DNA of 35,239 nt. Origin: Hepatocystis sp. ex Piliocolobus tephrosceles. Its lineage: Eukaryota > Apicomplexa > Aconoidasida > Haemosporida > Plasmodiidae. This document shows positions 23,901 through 34,632 of the stretch, piece after piece. Position 1 is the stretch's first letter; every line of letters begins with the position of its first letter. A program made the position numbers and the translations under genes. The stretch lies in assembly GCA_902459845.2 (NCBI GenBank), contig CABPSV020000066.1, forward strand, positions 1 to 35,239, given 5' to 3'. The notes under the pieces are model-generated. The model was not told the DNA's origin. It saw only the letters and a list, made by a program, of their open reading frames with translations, and ran no database searches.

Positions 23901-25316
23901 TTACTTGTTATATATATGTTGTGTGAGTACATATTTGTTAAAAGCGGAAGATATTATGTTAAATTTATACATTAGCTCATAAATTTGTTGAATAAAATCA
24001 ATATTATTTATAAATTGTTTAGGGAAATATTCTTGTTTTAAAAACATATGATTATTAATATAATTACTTTTAATTAAATATTTGATTTGTGAATAAATAC
24101 AATAATATATATTTGCGTTTTTGATTTTGTACATGTATCCATTTGATATATATGCATTTTTATTATTCATATATATAATTTTTTTTTTTTTTTTTTTATG
24201 AAAACAAGTCCAATTTTTATTTTTTAAAATCATTATTATTACATATTTGCATAAACTATAAATATTATTTTTACAAAAAATTTTATCATAACAAAATGTT
24301 GTGTTGTTTTGGATTCTCTTTTTATTTGGTTTATTTTTAAAAACAAGAGTATAATAATAAATATATTTTATGTGAATATTGTATTTTTGTTTATATTTTA
24401 TTTTTTTTTGTTTATTATATAATTTGTTAATTTGTGAGGGATATTTCTGCAAAAGCGAGTTGTTGTTTATGTTGTGTCTACTACTGTTATAAAATACGGT
24501 TGGTTTTGTAATAATGGGAGCTGTTATGCCATTTAAAATGGATTCGTTGTTTTTTTCTATATTTGTTATAAAATCTTTATGTATAATAATTTTTAAATAT
24601 ATTAACCAAAGGTCTAATATAATATTTTTATTTTTTAAATATATGTAATTTGTTGTTAAAAAAAAAAATAATTTTTCAAATACATAATTAAAACCGAATT
24701 GAACAAAATGTTTATAGCTTTTAAAAATGTTAAATAAAATATTAATTTGATCACATATAATATATAAATGAAAATTTTTTTCTTTTATAACTTCGGTTTT
24801 ATAATTTTTTTTATTTAAACGTAATTCTTTGCATATCTTATTTGGATTGTTTATCAGATTTTTATCACAATCATAAGTGTAATTATTTTTAAGACAGTTT
24901 AAATTAGGGATGTTATATTGGGGTATTTCCGTTTTTGAATCTTTAATTAAATTATTTAAATAATTTAAATAATTTAAAATAAGTATATCCACAGTATGAA
25001 GTAAAGAATATTTATAAATTTTGGCTTTTATTAAAGATTTTAAAACTACATTCAATTGATGAAGGTTTAAGTCACTTGCTCTATTTTCAACAACCTTTAA
25101 CATAGATTTATAAAAATAAACATTTTTATAAGATTTTAGTGTACTACTACGAATAATATTATGTATATTGTTAATGTTTCTATATTTGTTTTTATATATT
25201 TTGCTATTATTATTTGGTAGAATGTCTGTATATTCATTTATTGGTATGTTTATTTTATTTTTCTGTTCATATAACAATGACCGACTAAATCTGGTTATAT
25301 TATGAAGCCGCAACAT
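23901..25316 (-). CDS. Probable mitochondrial helical-repeat (HPR/FASTK-like) protein, 471 aa
   Basis: A single exon from ATG at 25316 to TAA at 23901. The N-terminus MLRLHNITRFSRSLLYEQK has Arg, Leu and Ser spaced on one face and no acidic residue before position 17, as in a mitochondrial presequence. Residues about 84–118 (NLHQLNVVLKSLIKAKIYKY, then a second amphipathic helix) and about 180–245 (ICDQINILFNIFKSYKHFVQ, then another helix pair) show the spacing of the heptatricopeptide (HPR)/FASTK-like repeats found in many apicomplexan mitochondrial RNA-binding proteins. No RAP domain is visible at the C-terminus. Basic, Asn/Lys-rich spacers separate the helices. If the family is right, it would act on fragmented mitochondrial rRNA or mRNA. 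The targeting call is moderate; the HPR call is from pattern only. A 5' promoter is shared with the divergent TFIIIC5-like gene. Confidence 0.7.
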   Translation of the reverse strand: MLRLHNITRFSRSLLYEQKNKINIPINEYTDILPNNNSKIYKNKYRNINNIHNIIRSSTLKSYKNVYFYKSMLKVVENRASDLNLHQLNVVLKSLIKAKIYKYSLLHTVDILILNYLNYLNNLIKDSKTEIPQYNIPNLNCLKNNYTYDCDKNLINNPNKICKELRLNKKNYKTEVIKEKNFHLYIICDQINILFNIFKSYKHFVQFGFNYVFEKLFFFLTTNYIYLKNKNIILDLWLIYLKIIIHKDFITNIEKNNESILNGITAPIITKPTVFYNSSRHNINNNSLLQKYPSQINKLYNKQKKIKYKQKYNIHIKYIYYYTLVFKNKPNKKRIQNNTTFCYDKIFCKNNIYSLCKYVIIMILKNKNWTCFHKKKKKKIIYMNNKNAYISNGYMYKIKNANIYYCIYSQIKYLIKSNYINNHMFLKQEYFPKQFINNIDFIQQIYELMYKFNIISSAFNKYVLTQHIYNK

Positions 25317-26466
25317 GGTTAAAGACCAAAAAAAAAAAAAAAAAAAATGTTTAGATTATGTATATATACCTATGTACATTTTTTTTCTTATTTTGCATAA
25401 ATTGCTGTGTTATTCTCTCTTTTTTAGCATAAATATATATAAAACAACTAAACTAAAGGTTGGTAAAAAGAAAATAATATTTTCATCTTGTTGCACTTTT
25501 TTCACAATGTTTTAGTAAATCACATTTTTAAATTAACTGTCATTAAGTTTAATCTATTACATATGTAAATATATTTGATTCTGCTCTATTTTTAACAATG
25601 TTTTTCATTTTGTTGTTTTTCTGAAGTCTCGTTGATGTAGACTTTCGTTTACGTTACAGGGTGAAGTTGTATCTATTACATGAGTTTTTAAAAAAACATA
25701 ATTTTTTTTTTATTTTTTTGTAACATGTTTTGCTTCTGTTTTTTTTAAAACTTTTTTATTGTTTTTTAAGCTTGAAGTTCAACAATATATAAAATTAGTG
25801 CGAAACCTATTATGTTAAATTTAATTTCGATTAATTTTATATAAAGTTGTAGTGGGTTTTTGTGATGTTTTTTTTTTTTTTTTTTTAAATTATATTTTTA
25901 TCACAGAGCTGCTAAATAAGCCAAATGAGATGACCTTGGATGTATATAAAAGTGTATAACTATATACATATTACTTATTTAATTTATTTTACTTCTTTAT
26001 TTTTTTTCATTATATTATTTTTTTATTATATTATTTTTTTATTATATTATTTTTTTATTATATTATTTTTTTATTATATATATATTTTTATTATATTATT
26101 TTTTTATTATATATATTTTTTTTAATATTATTCGATTATTTTTATTTTTTTTTTAATTTTGCATATCTCACAAGTTTTGTTCTTTTGCTTATGCCAAAAA
26201 AAAATTATATATATATATATATATATATAAATACGAGTATTTGTATATAATATCATAAAAAAAAAAAATAAAAATAAAAAAAGAATTAGTCGTAGCTCGT
26301 ACTGAGTAACTTCATTTGGTAAATTCAAAATTTAGCTGAAATTTTATAGTAAGAATATTAAATGCTATTTATTTATTTGCTTATTTATTTGTTTGTTTAT
26401 TTATTTATTTATTAATTTATGTGTATATATATATGCAATTTGATAAGAATAAAAATTCAGGATTAG
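25317..26466. other. Divergent promoter region with AT microsatellites
   Basis: This separates two genes transcribed away from each other. A GC-richer patch at about 25600–25680 and an acceptor-like TTTATCACAG at about 25895–25905 could belong to a 5' UTR or UTR exon of the plus-strand gene. The rest is simple sequence: a 17-bp T-rich repeat (26007–26125), a (TA)n run near 26205–26230 and a TTTA repeat near 26365–26412. Short open frames here are translations of repeats. Confidence 0.6.
26007..26125. repeat. Tandem repeat of about 17 bp, TATTATATTATTTTTTT
   Basis: About six copies of a T-rich unit with small length changes, later degenerating to (TA)n. It is located about 350–450 bp upstream of the TFIIIC5-like start codon. 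Confidence 0.85.
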
Positions 26467-29400
26467 TTGAAAGACATGTTTGACGAGTATATTGAAAATG
26501 AAGACGATAATAATTTTATAGTAGTAAAAAAGAATAAAAATAAAAATGAAAATATCGATTTTGGAAAAATTAAACAAAATGAATATATATGTGTCGAGGT
26601 TCCAGGGAGAGTTAAAAAGGGAAGTAAAGGGTTATCTGCTGTTGAAAGTTTAGGTGGGTTAAATAAAATAACAGATATTTTTAAAAGTCATATGGATGAT
26701 AATAGTCAATATGATGAAACTTTAGTTTTACGAATTAATAATAATGATATGTTTTCATCTTTTATATCGGCCAATTATACACAAGTGAATAATATTTTAA
26801 TTAAAATAAAAAAAACCAAAAAAAATAGATATAAATTTGAATTTTTAGGGTTTGTTAAATATTTATACTATTTTAACAATGTGAGTGATTTTTATTATAT
26901 ACCATCTTTTTATAGCAGATATAACTACAGCACCAATTATATAAATTATTTGACCAGAGGAAATGAGGAAATCAAAAAAAAGGGGAGTCAAAATAAGATG
27001 GGAAAAAAAGGATATAAAAAAAAAAAAAAAAAAAAAAAAATAATAAGTCAACAACAGGGACAAATCTTTGAGCCGTATAGTAACCACTTCCAACACATGA
27101 ATCAGATAAGTTATGTTAATAACATCAGTAGTTTTTTTAATAGTTATATTGGTGAACATATTGAACAAAATTATAACAATTCGTTTGACTGGCAAAATAA
27201 AAGAGAAGTGAATACTGATCAAATATTTCCATATAATTTTAATTATAATAATAACAATTATATAGATAATACAACACATATGAATAGTTTTCCGAATAGT
27301 TATAATAACTATTATAATAATAAAATAGGAAAAAATACATTATATGTAAATAATGGTGGTTTTGATGTAGCAAATTATACTGTCCAGCACAATTCTGCTT
27401 TCTTTTCAAACAATAACAATTATATACCATTAAATAATACTAACTTTGAACATGTAGTTGATGCGCAAATTGATATGAATTGTAACATAGATTATAATAA
27501 TAATAATAATAATAATAGTAATAATAATAATAATAATAATAACAGTAGTAATAATAATAATAACAGTAGTAATAATAATAATAATAATAACAACAGTAGT
27601 AATAATAATAATAATAATAATAACAGTAGTAATTATAATAATAATAATAACAGTAGTAATATAATAATAATAATAACAGTAGTAATAATAATAATAATAA
27701 TAATAACAGTAGTAATTATAATAATAATAATAACAGTAGTAATAATAATAATAATAACAGTAGTAATAATAATAATAATAATAATAATAGTAATAACAAT
27801 AACAACAATAACAACAACATTAACAATACTGATAATACTAATGATGGTTGTTTAGGAGAATATAATAACCATGTTACTACTACGAATGTATACAAACTTA
27901 AAGAAAGTAATTACATACATATAAACAATGAATTACAGAATAATATGAATACACAAGATAACATGAATATACCAAATAAAATGAATGTAGTAAATGAAGT
28001 GAACACACAATATAATGATATAAATAATGAAAATATATTTGAGGTAAAAGAAAAAAAGGATACCAATATAAATAATTGTCAGTTATTTGATTCATTAAAT
28101 AACAATAATTATAATATTAATATATTACAAAAAAATGATAATAATTCTGAAGATTATTTTTCAGATAATGAGTTAAATGAATTATATAAAAAAATTATTA
28201 AGTCAAATACAAATACTAATTTTTTAGAAACTGATGAAAATGATATTGAATTTTCTTCAGATGAAAGTGAAGGTTATGAATTACATAGTTGTATTAAAAG
28301 TAAGAATATAACTTATTTCGATTTTAAAAATTATCAATTTATTATTATTAACAAGTATATAAGAGAGTTAAAATATTTACTTAGTAAATTCACTACATCA
28401 ATAAATTCTAACACTGACATAAAAAAAGAAGATTTGGAAAATTTTATTAAAAATTTAATTATAATTAAAACTGATACTGATAGTCGTTCAGATGATAACA
28501 TAACAACAGGTAAAAGTAACCTAAAAAGTAATTTAAAAAGTAATTTAAAAAATAACCTAAAAAATAACCTAAAAAGTAATTTAAAAAGTAATTTAAAAAG
28601 TAATTTAAAAAGTAATATAAAAAATATAGAGCATACTAAAAAAAAGACTACGACAGAAATAGAAACAAAGTTAAATGAAGTTAATTCATTAAATACAAAA
28701 TCACACACTGATATGAATAAATATTTTGATGACAACAATAGAGATATAAATAATAAAAATGATGATCCAGATGAATATGGAGAAGATTATTATGATAATA
28801 TTAATAATGTCAATGAATGTGGTTACAATGATGAACAATATATCAGTGATGGTGGTAGTAAAAAAAATGACAATGTTGATGATATTTTCTGTAATATAAA
28901 AATGAGTAGAGAAATTAAAAATTCTGAATATGCAATTACGAGTAGTAATAATAAACATAATAATTATGATGCTAGTGATGATAGTAGAAATAATAAAATT
29001 ATAGTAAGTAAAGAAACTATTCATTGTAATCCCATAGCTAAATATGATGACTCTATTCTTCCACGTAATCCTTTTGATAGTGTATTAAACAGATATGTTT
29101 CTGATGAATTATATAATAGAGTAAAAGTGCTATTTGATATTAGACCCATATGGACGAAAGGGGCACTAGAGCAACATCTAGATTCTACATCTACTTACTG
29201 TTTAAAAAGCTGTTTTTCAAAAGTCTGTTTTTATTTTGCTGATGGACCTTGGAGACGTACGTACTGTAAATATGGTTATGATCCACGAAATGATCCTTCA
29301 AGTTATATCTACCAAACAATGGATTTTAGGGATAATTATTATAGAGATATAAATACGAAAAATTGTGATGAAACAAATAGATATATTTTTAAAAGAAGAA

Positions 29401-30116
29401 CATATTTGGATAAAAATGTAACTGATATAATTAAAAAAATTAATAGAAATAAAAAAAACGGTTTTATGATGGCTTACGATAATAACCGTACTAGTAATCT
29501 TATAGACTCAAACAATACTACTACAGTTACATTTGATTATGGACATACGAACATATTCACCGAAGTTAAGAACGTAAAACAAAATGAATATGCATATACG
29601 GAATGTCCAAAAATTAATACTGAACAGGTTTCAGAGATTAACAAAGATTATGCTAAATGCAATTACAATAGTGATAACAACGGTAATAACAATAGTGATA
29701 TAAAAATTTTTAATCGTTTGGATGACACACATATCAATGTGGTTACTAGTGATTTTAATATTAAAAAAAATAATTTCAACTTATATTCTAATAACAACAT
29801 TTTAGATAACGAAATAAATAATCAAAATGATGAAGAAATTATTGACATACTTAAATTTTTGAAAAGATCTAATACTTTGCATTATAGACAAAATTTTTCA
29901 TCCGAGATTCATTTTGCTGTATGTCCTTTAAAATATGCAACCATATATCAGTACATAGATATATATGATAATAATGTTTTAGACTGTTTACTTAATATTA
30001 AAACAACAGAAACATGTACAAAATATAATGGTTGGCTAAATGCTAAAGACATTGTAAAAATTAGAGATATTTTGTATGTTAGAGCTTTAACTTTACGTCG
30101 TGCCCATTATAAGTAA
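26467..30116 (+). CDS. GTF3C5: TFIIIC subunit 5 (Tau95/GTF3C5) orthologue, frameshifted in an Asn repeat
   Basis: Subunit of the RNA polymerase III factor TFIIIC, which binds the A box of tRNA-type promoters. The N-terminal part (26467 to about 26960) matches the Tau95 dimerisation domain: ICVEVPGRVKKG (residues 41–52), ESLGGLNKI, LVLRINN, NILIKIKKTKK, FEFLGFVKYLYYFNNVSDFYYIPS. The DNA-binding half (about 29110–30110) has LFDIRPIWTKGAL, DGPWRRTYCKYGYDPRNDP, IYQTMDFR and, near the end, CTKYNGWLNAKDIVKIRDIL, all in family order. Between them lies an Asn-rich insert of over 700 residues. The first frame runs to codon 398 (AAT, 27658–27660), then reads ATA/GTA triplets to a stop at 27853–27855. 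The second frame is open upstream and downstream of ATG 27945. One missing A at about 27660/27661 accounts for the shift; restored length would be 1216 aa. This may be an assembly error or a real break. Unlike human GTF3C5 there is no acidic C-terminal tail. Confidence 0.9.
27496..27830 (+). repeat. Compound AAT/AACAGTAGT microsatellite coding Asn/Ser
   Basis: Runs of AAT, each closed by AACAGTAGT, recur about eight times and encode poly-Asn with Asn-Ser-Ser punctuation. A unit at 27658–27670 reads AATATAATAAT instead of AATAATAATAAT, one base short, which throws the rest into the Ile/Val frame. Each unit starts GTAATA and ends AACAG, so it also mimics a very short GT–AG intron. Confidence 0.9.
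28511..28622 (+). repeat. 12-bp coding tandem repeat (NLKS/NLKN)
   Basis: About eight to nine copies of a 12-bp unit encode the tetrapeptide N-L-K-S, with two copies N-L-K-N, in the linker of the TFIIIC5-like protein. The basic, regular tetrad could form an amphipathic stretch but is probably a slippage product. Confidence 0.88.
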
Positions 30117-30118
30117 AA

Positions 30119-30172
<54 letters not shown>

Positions 30173-32011
30173 GAAACTATATATTTTTATATACCAAACT
30201 ATATATTTTTATTTTAAAACATAAAAATATAATTACAATAAATGTAATTTTAAAAATCACTAACTATAGTTATGTTTGAAAAAAGCACCTCCTTTTAAGC
30301 TATATTTTTACAAGTATATTACTTATAATTTAGCGAAATGAAGCAATTTTAGCCACATATACAAATATGTGCACGTGTGTGGATTTGTTGACTCACTAAA
30401 ACGTTTTTATAACAGGTTAGTTTTTTTTTTTTTTTTTATAAATAGGTAAATTACATCATAAAAAAAAGAAAAAAATATAATATTGTATTACCAATATATA
30501 TGTATATATATATCATTGCTTTAATTTAAACAAGCACACTAGGTAACATCCGTTTTGTTTTATTACAGATTTGGTGTCACGCATTTGATTTTTTATGTGT
30601 TGTTAATGTAAGTATGTACGTAAACGTTTAAACTTATTTTTTCTTTTAATGCTAACATTTTAAATGGACTTATTATTCGTATATTTTTTTTTTAATGAAA
30701 TAATTTTTTTTTTTTTTTTACGTATTTAACCATTCAAGATATTATTAAAACTATTTAATATTTCATATTTATAAAAAAAGGAAACATTTTTCATAGTTGA
30801 TAAATCGTGCATAAAAAGAAAACAGATAAAAAAAAAAAAAATAAAATTAGCACACTGGTTTGAATACACATTTTTTTTTATCTATCTATCTACCTTTTTT
30901 TTTTTTTTTTTCTTAGTTGGTTATGACTTTATATTTGTTTTTTTTTTTTATTTCTTTTAGTTAAATATTTCCTTCAATTTTTTAATTTTATTTATAATTT
31001 AAACATGTTAAACCATGAAGACAAACAAAAAAATAAAAATAAATAAGATACACATAAAAGTATCAAGTAACAACACTAATATATGCAAAAAAAGAAAAAA
31101 AACCAAAAATAAAAATTAATCTTAAAAATGTTATTTTTTGTGAAAATATTTCTTTATGATAAATTAAATTCTAAAAAAAAAAAAGTTTATTTGTAGAATT
31201 TCTTGTGTTTTGTTCCAATTTTTTTTTTTTTTTTTTATTGTACCTATTTGTTTTAACTCTTAGGAAATTCTAAAAGTATAACTACGCAATGGAACCATAT
31301 TTAAACATGTATGTTCAATAAAGTTACATGCATATATGTTAATTAAAATGTTAATAAAACTGAAAAAAGAAACAAAAAGAGCAACTAAATAAAGCATGAA
31401 GACATTTAAATATATAAATTAATTTATTTACATGTATATATATATATATATATATACATTTTGGGGGGAGTGAAGACATTTGTTACCTTTTTATGTGCAT
31501 TACCTCTTTAATATAAATATATTTTCTAAAAACGTTAGAACTTTATAAAAAATATAAATAATATAACATTTAAGTAAAAACTGTATATATTGATAAGCTA
31601 AGTAAAAAATATTAAGAATATTTTTAAATATGTACTAAGGAAGATTAAAAAAAACAAAAAAAATAAAATTTCGTAATGTAAACAGCTGTAAAACAATTTT
31701 TTTTTTTTTTTTTTTTTTACACATATACACATGTGGATCAACATACCTTCCCTCGTCTTCTCAAGAAAAAATAAATAAAAAAAAAAAAAAAAAAAATAAT
31801 ACCTCAATATTAAATATAAAAAGATAACTTTTATGTTTACATGAGTAAAATGTATTCATTATAGCAATTTTTTTTTTTTTTTAATTCACAACTTTCTTAA
31901 GTTTCATGTCAACATTGTAACAGTTGTTAGTAAAAAAAAAAAAAATAAAATAAAAAAAAAAAAGTGTAAATACGAAAAAGTGTTAGATAAAATTTCATAC
32001 GTATTTACCGA

Positions 32012-32057
<46 letters not shown>

Positions 32058-32182
32058 CTATATTGTATTGAGACAACTAAATCCCAATTAACTATTATAG
32101 TCGGTTCTAATTAAACTATCATACATACTAGAAAACAAAGGGAGAACTAACTTTGTAATACAACAAAAATGAAATAAATGAA
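30117..32182. other. Intergenic region with a possible untranslated micro-exon
   Basis: About 2 kb between two plus-strand genes. It opens with a (TA)n run (30125–30170). At 30416 a donor-like ACAG/GTTAGT, at 30568 an acceptor TTTTATTACAG, and at 30608 a strong donor GTAAGT bracket a 39-bp candidate micro-exon (30569–30607). No long ORF adjoins it, so it would be UTR. The rest is A/T homopolymers and a (TA)n run at about 32015–32054, about 130 bp before the next start codon. Confidence 0.5.
30125..30170. repeat. (TA)n microsatellite, about 46 bp
   Basis: An uninterrupted TA dinucleotide run directly after the TFIIIC5-like stop codon, within its likely 3' UTR. Similar runs occur at about 32015–32054 and 34035–34070. 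Confidence 0.95.
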
Positions 32183-33856
32183 ATGAGTAATGAAAATTTT
32201 GAAAAGGTAAAACTTGATAATTTATGCATATTTAAAGAAGAAAAACAAAACATGATTTGTAATAATGATGATATAAATAATTGTGAAAAAGTAGTTAACA
32301 CGGATGTTAAAAATATAAATACAGAAGTTTTTAAAAAAGAAAGCGAAGGACAAAAATATGTAGAATTATTAAAACAAATAAAAGAAGAAAATGAAATAGA
32401 TGATATAAAATATAGCTTTATAAACATCAACAATAATAGTAATAAATGTAGAAATAGTAAAGAAGATAGTCTCTATATAAAAAAAAAACAACATGAATAC
32501 AATTATGGTAATAATAAAAATATATATGAAATGCTAGGTGAGGAAATAAACGGATTATTGAATGTATATAGCAGTCGAGAACATAATAATAACGAATATA
32601 ACAACAACGAATATAATAATAGCAACTATAATAATCGCAAATATAACAATCGCAAATATAGCAATCGCAAATATAATAATCGCAAATATAATAATCGCAA
32701 ATATAATAATCGCAAATATAATGCATATGCAAATTATTCTGATTATGAAAATTCCGATAAAATTGAACATTACAATATAATGTCAAGTACAGAAAATGTA
32801 ATGTCTTCAAGCAATAGCATAACAGAAATGTATGAAAGCAATTACAATTTATTCGTAGTAAATAATTCTGATAATATGAGTGAAATATCAACCCCATCTT
32901 TTAATTCACAAGAGAATTTACCATTAAGCTATTGTTCTAATAAACAAAAAAAAATGTTAGTTAAAAATAATAAAAAAATAAAAAACTGTGTAAGACATTG
33001 TGAGAATGAATTACTAAACCCAATAACAAAAAATAAAAAATCAAACATTTTGGATAATTGTATTAGCTTAAAGGAAAGTAAAAAAAAAGAGTCATTTTTT
33101 CCATACTATATAAATTACAATAATTTTGAAAAAAGAGAAAATAAAAAATGCACAGAAAAAAAAATAATGAATTTTAATCCTCTAACATATATTACAAATA
33201 CAAACAATAATCCTAATATGAACAATTTTTATTATGATTATTATGACAATTTAAAAAAATATAATAATTTTTTTTATAATTATAATTACTGTAACAATTG
33301 TAATGCTGAATTACAAAATAACTCTTTTACAACGTCACATAATACATATGCTAGACAGTTGAAAGAATATAATAAAATGGAAAATGAATTACATGATTTA
33401 AAAAGTCATTATTCATTGGAATGTGAAAAATTGTTTAAAAAAACATTCTTAACCAAACAATCATGTAATTTAAAAACAAATGTTAAAAAGCAATTCAATA
33501 ATAATTACAATTTTCCTGTTTTTACAAAATGCAAATCGAAAAAACACGAAGGAAGCAAAAAAATGAATACGAATTTTTTTATTTTAAAACGTAAAAAAAA
33601 TAATATGTTATATGATATTGATAATTTTTATAAATTTAAAAATGTAAAATTTGATAAGTGTTTAAATAATAATGTCCAATACAAACCTTATAAAAATGTG
33701 ATGTATTGTAAAAAAATAAATAGCACAAGCAAAGGTAAATATTTGGTTAAAAAGGGTAAATTCATGAGACTAGTTAAAAATCTCAAATTATTGGGGTATG
33801 TACTGCTTTTGGGTTTTTTTTTCAGTAAAACCGACAAAACACTAAAAGAAACGTAA
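32183..33856 (+). CDS. Asn/Lys-rich protein of unknown function, 557 aa
   Basis: A single open frame from ATG 32183 to TAA 33854–33856. The N-terminal third is acidic and polar. Residues about 135–180 hold an NNEYNNNEY then NNRKY pentapeptide repeat. The middle is Ser/Asn-rich, and the C-terminal part from about residue 400 is Lys/Cys/Phe-rich and less repetitive (FKKTFLTKQSCNLK, KFKNVKFDKCLNN), so it may be the conserved portion. The last 24 residues contain a short hydrophobic patch, YVLLLGFFFS, followed by KTDKTLKET, which could be a tail anchor but may instead be a splice-like artefact (see findings). No known domain is recognised. Confidence 0.75.
   Translation: MSNENFEKVKLDNLCIFKEEKQNMICNNDDINNCEKVVNTDVKNINTEVFKKESEGQKYVELLKQIKEENEIDDIKYSFININNNSNKCRNSKEDSLYIKKKQHEYNYGNNKNIYEMLGEEINGLLNVYSSREHNNNEYNNNEYNNSNYNNRKYNNRKYSNRKYNNRKYNNRKYNNRKYNAYANYSDYENSDKIEHYNIMSSTENVMSSSNSITEMYESNYNLFVVNNSDNMSEISTPSFNSQENLPLSYCSNKQKKMLVKNNKKIKNCVRHCENELLNPITKNKKSNILDNCISLKESKKKESFFPYYINYNNFEKRENKKCTEKKIMNFNPLTYITNTNNNPNMNNFYYDYYDNLKKYNNFFYNYNYCNNCNAELQNNSFTTSHNTYARQLKEYNKMENELHDLKSHYSLECEKLFKKTFLTKQSCNLKTNVKKQFNNNYNFPVFTKCKSKKHEGSKKMNTNFFILKRKKNNMLYDIDNFYKFKNVKFDKCLNNNVQYKPYKNVMYCKKINSTSKGKYLVKKGKFMRLVKNLKLLGYVLLLGFFFSKTDKTLKET
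32584..32722 (+). repeat. 15-bp coding tandem repeat (NNRKY)
   Basis: A 15-bp unit, AATCGCAAATATAAT and variants, repeats about six times and encodes N-N-R-K-Y (one copy S-N-R-K-Y). It is preceded by related N-N-E-Y copies. The repeat is strongly basic and Tyr-bearing, set in an otherwise acidic N-terminal half. Confidence 0.9.
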
Positions 33857-34031
33857 TGAATATAAAGCGTAACAATATATAATGGATCACTTAGATTAAT
33901 TATATTACACTAATTTATTATTAATCAAAAAAAATTTTAAATTAAAGTATAAAGAGGTAATAATTAAACAGGGAACCTATGTATGTGGGTTTGTAAGTGT
34001 GGATATATTTGTATAAACACGTAGGAATATT

Positions 34032-34072
<41 letters not shown>

Positions 34073-34632
34073 TTTTAAATAGCTTTCAAATTGCCTAAAA
34101 TATTGAATATATAAAAAAATTAAATTTTTATTACACAAATAGTAATAATAAATAATATAGTATATACATATATATGTGTAAACATTAGTATTCCTTTTTT
34201 TTTTTTAGCATTTGGCATTTATTATTTAATATATAGCTAATAATTGAGTTTAATTTGCTTAATAGCATAGTTGAATAAGTATTTACACAAAACTTATAAA
34301 AAACATTTACATATCGGTATGTTTTAAATGTGTGTATAAATATATTTAAAAACTGCTAGGAAAGTTTTGTTTTATTAAAATATATTTTAAAAAAATAAAA
34401 ATAACATACATTTTTCATTTAATAAAAAATTAAAAATAAAAAAAATATGTAAATGCTAAAACCACATACATATAATTAAAATATTAATCAGTTAATATAT
34501 TAATAAATTTCAGAATTAAAAAAATTATGTTTAAATGTAATCATTTATGTATCTTTTTTTTTTTTTTTTTTTTGTTTTTTTTGTTTTTAATGTATATATA
34601 AATACATATTTACATATACATATATCCTCATG
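33857..34632. other. Convergent intergenic region
   Basis: The region lies between two genes that converge, so it should contain both 3' UTRs. It holds a (TA)n run (34035–34070), a T-rich run near 34554–34573 and otherwise unstructured A/T sequence. I see no gene. A plus-strand open frame at 34547–34804 starts in the T run and overlaps the minus-strand gene antisense, so I do not accept it. Confidence 0.65.

Noticed and set aside
25600..25680. GC-richer patch as a box C/D snoRNA
   Set aside because: CTGA and TGATGT-like strings occur, but in the wrong order, and there is no terminal stem on either strand.
27658..27690. A micro-intron explaining the frame change
   Set aside because: The GT–AG piece at this unit is a multiple of three bases and would not restore the frame, and it is too short for a normal intron.
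27661..27855. Ile/Val-rich C-terminus of the first TFIIIC5 frame as a real membrane segment
   Set aside because: It is the out-of-frame reading of the AAT/AGT microsatellite. The in-frame reading continues as Asn/Ser into the conserved half.
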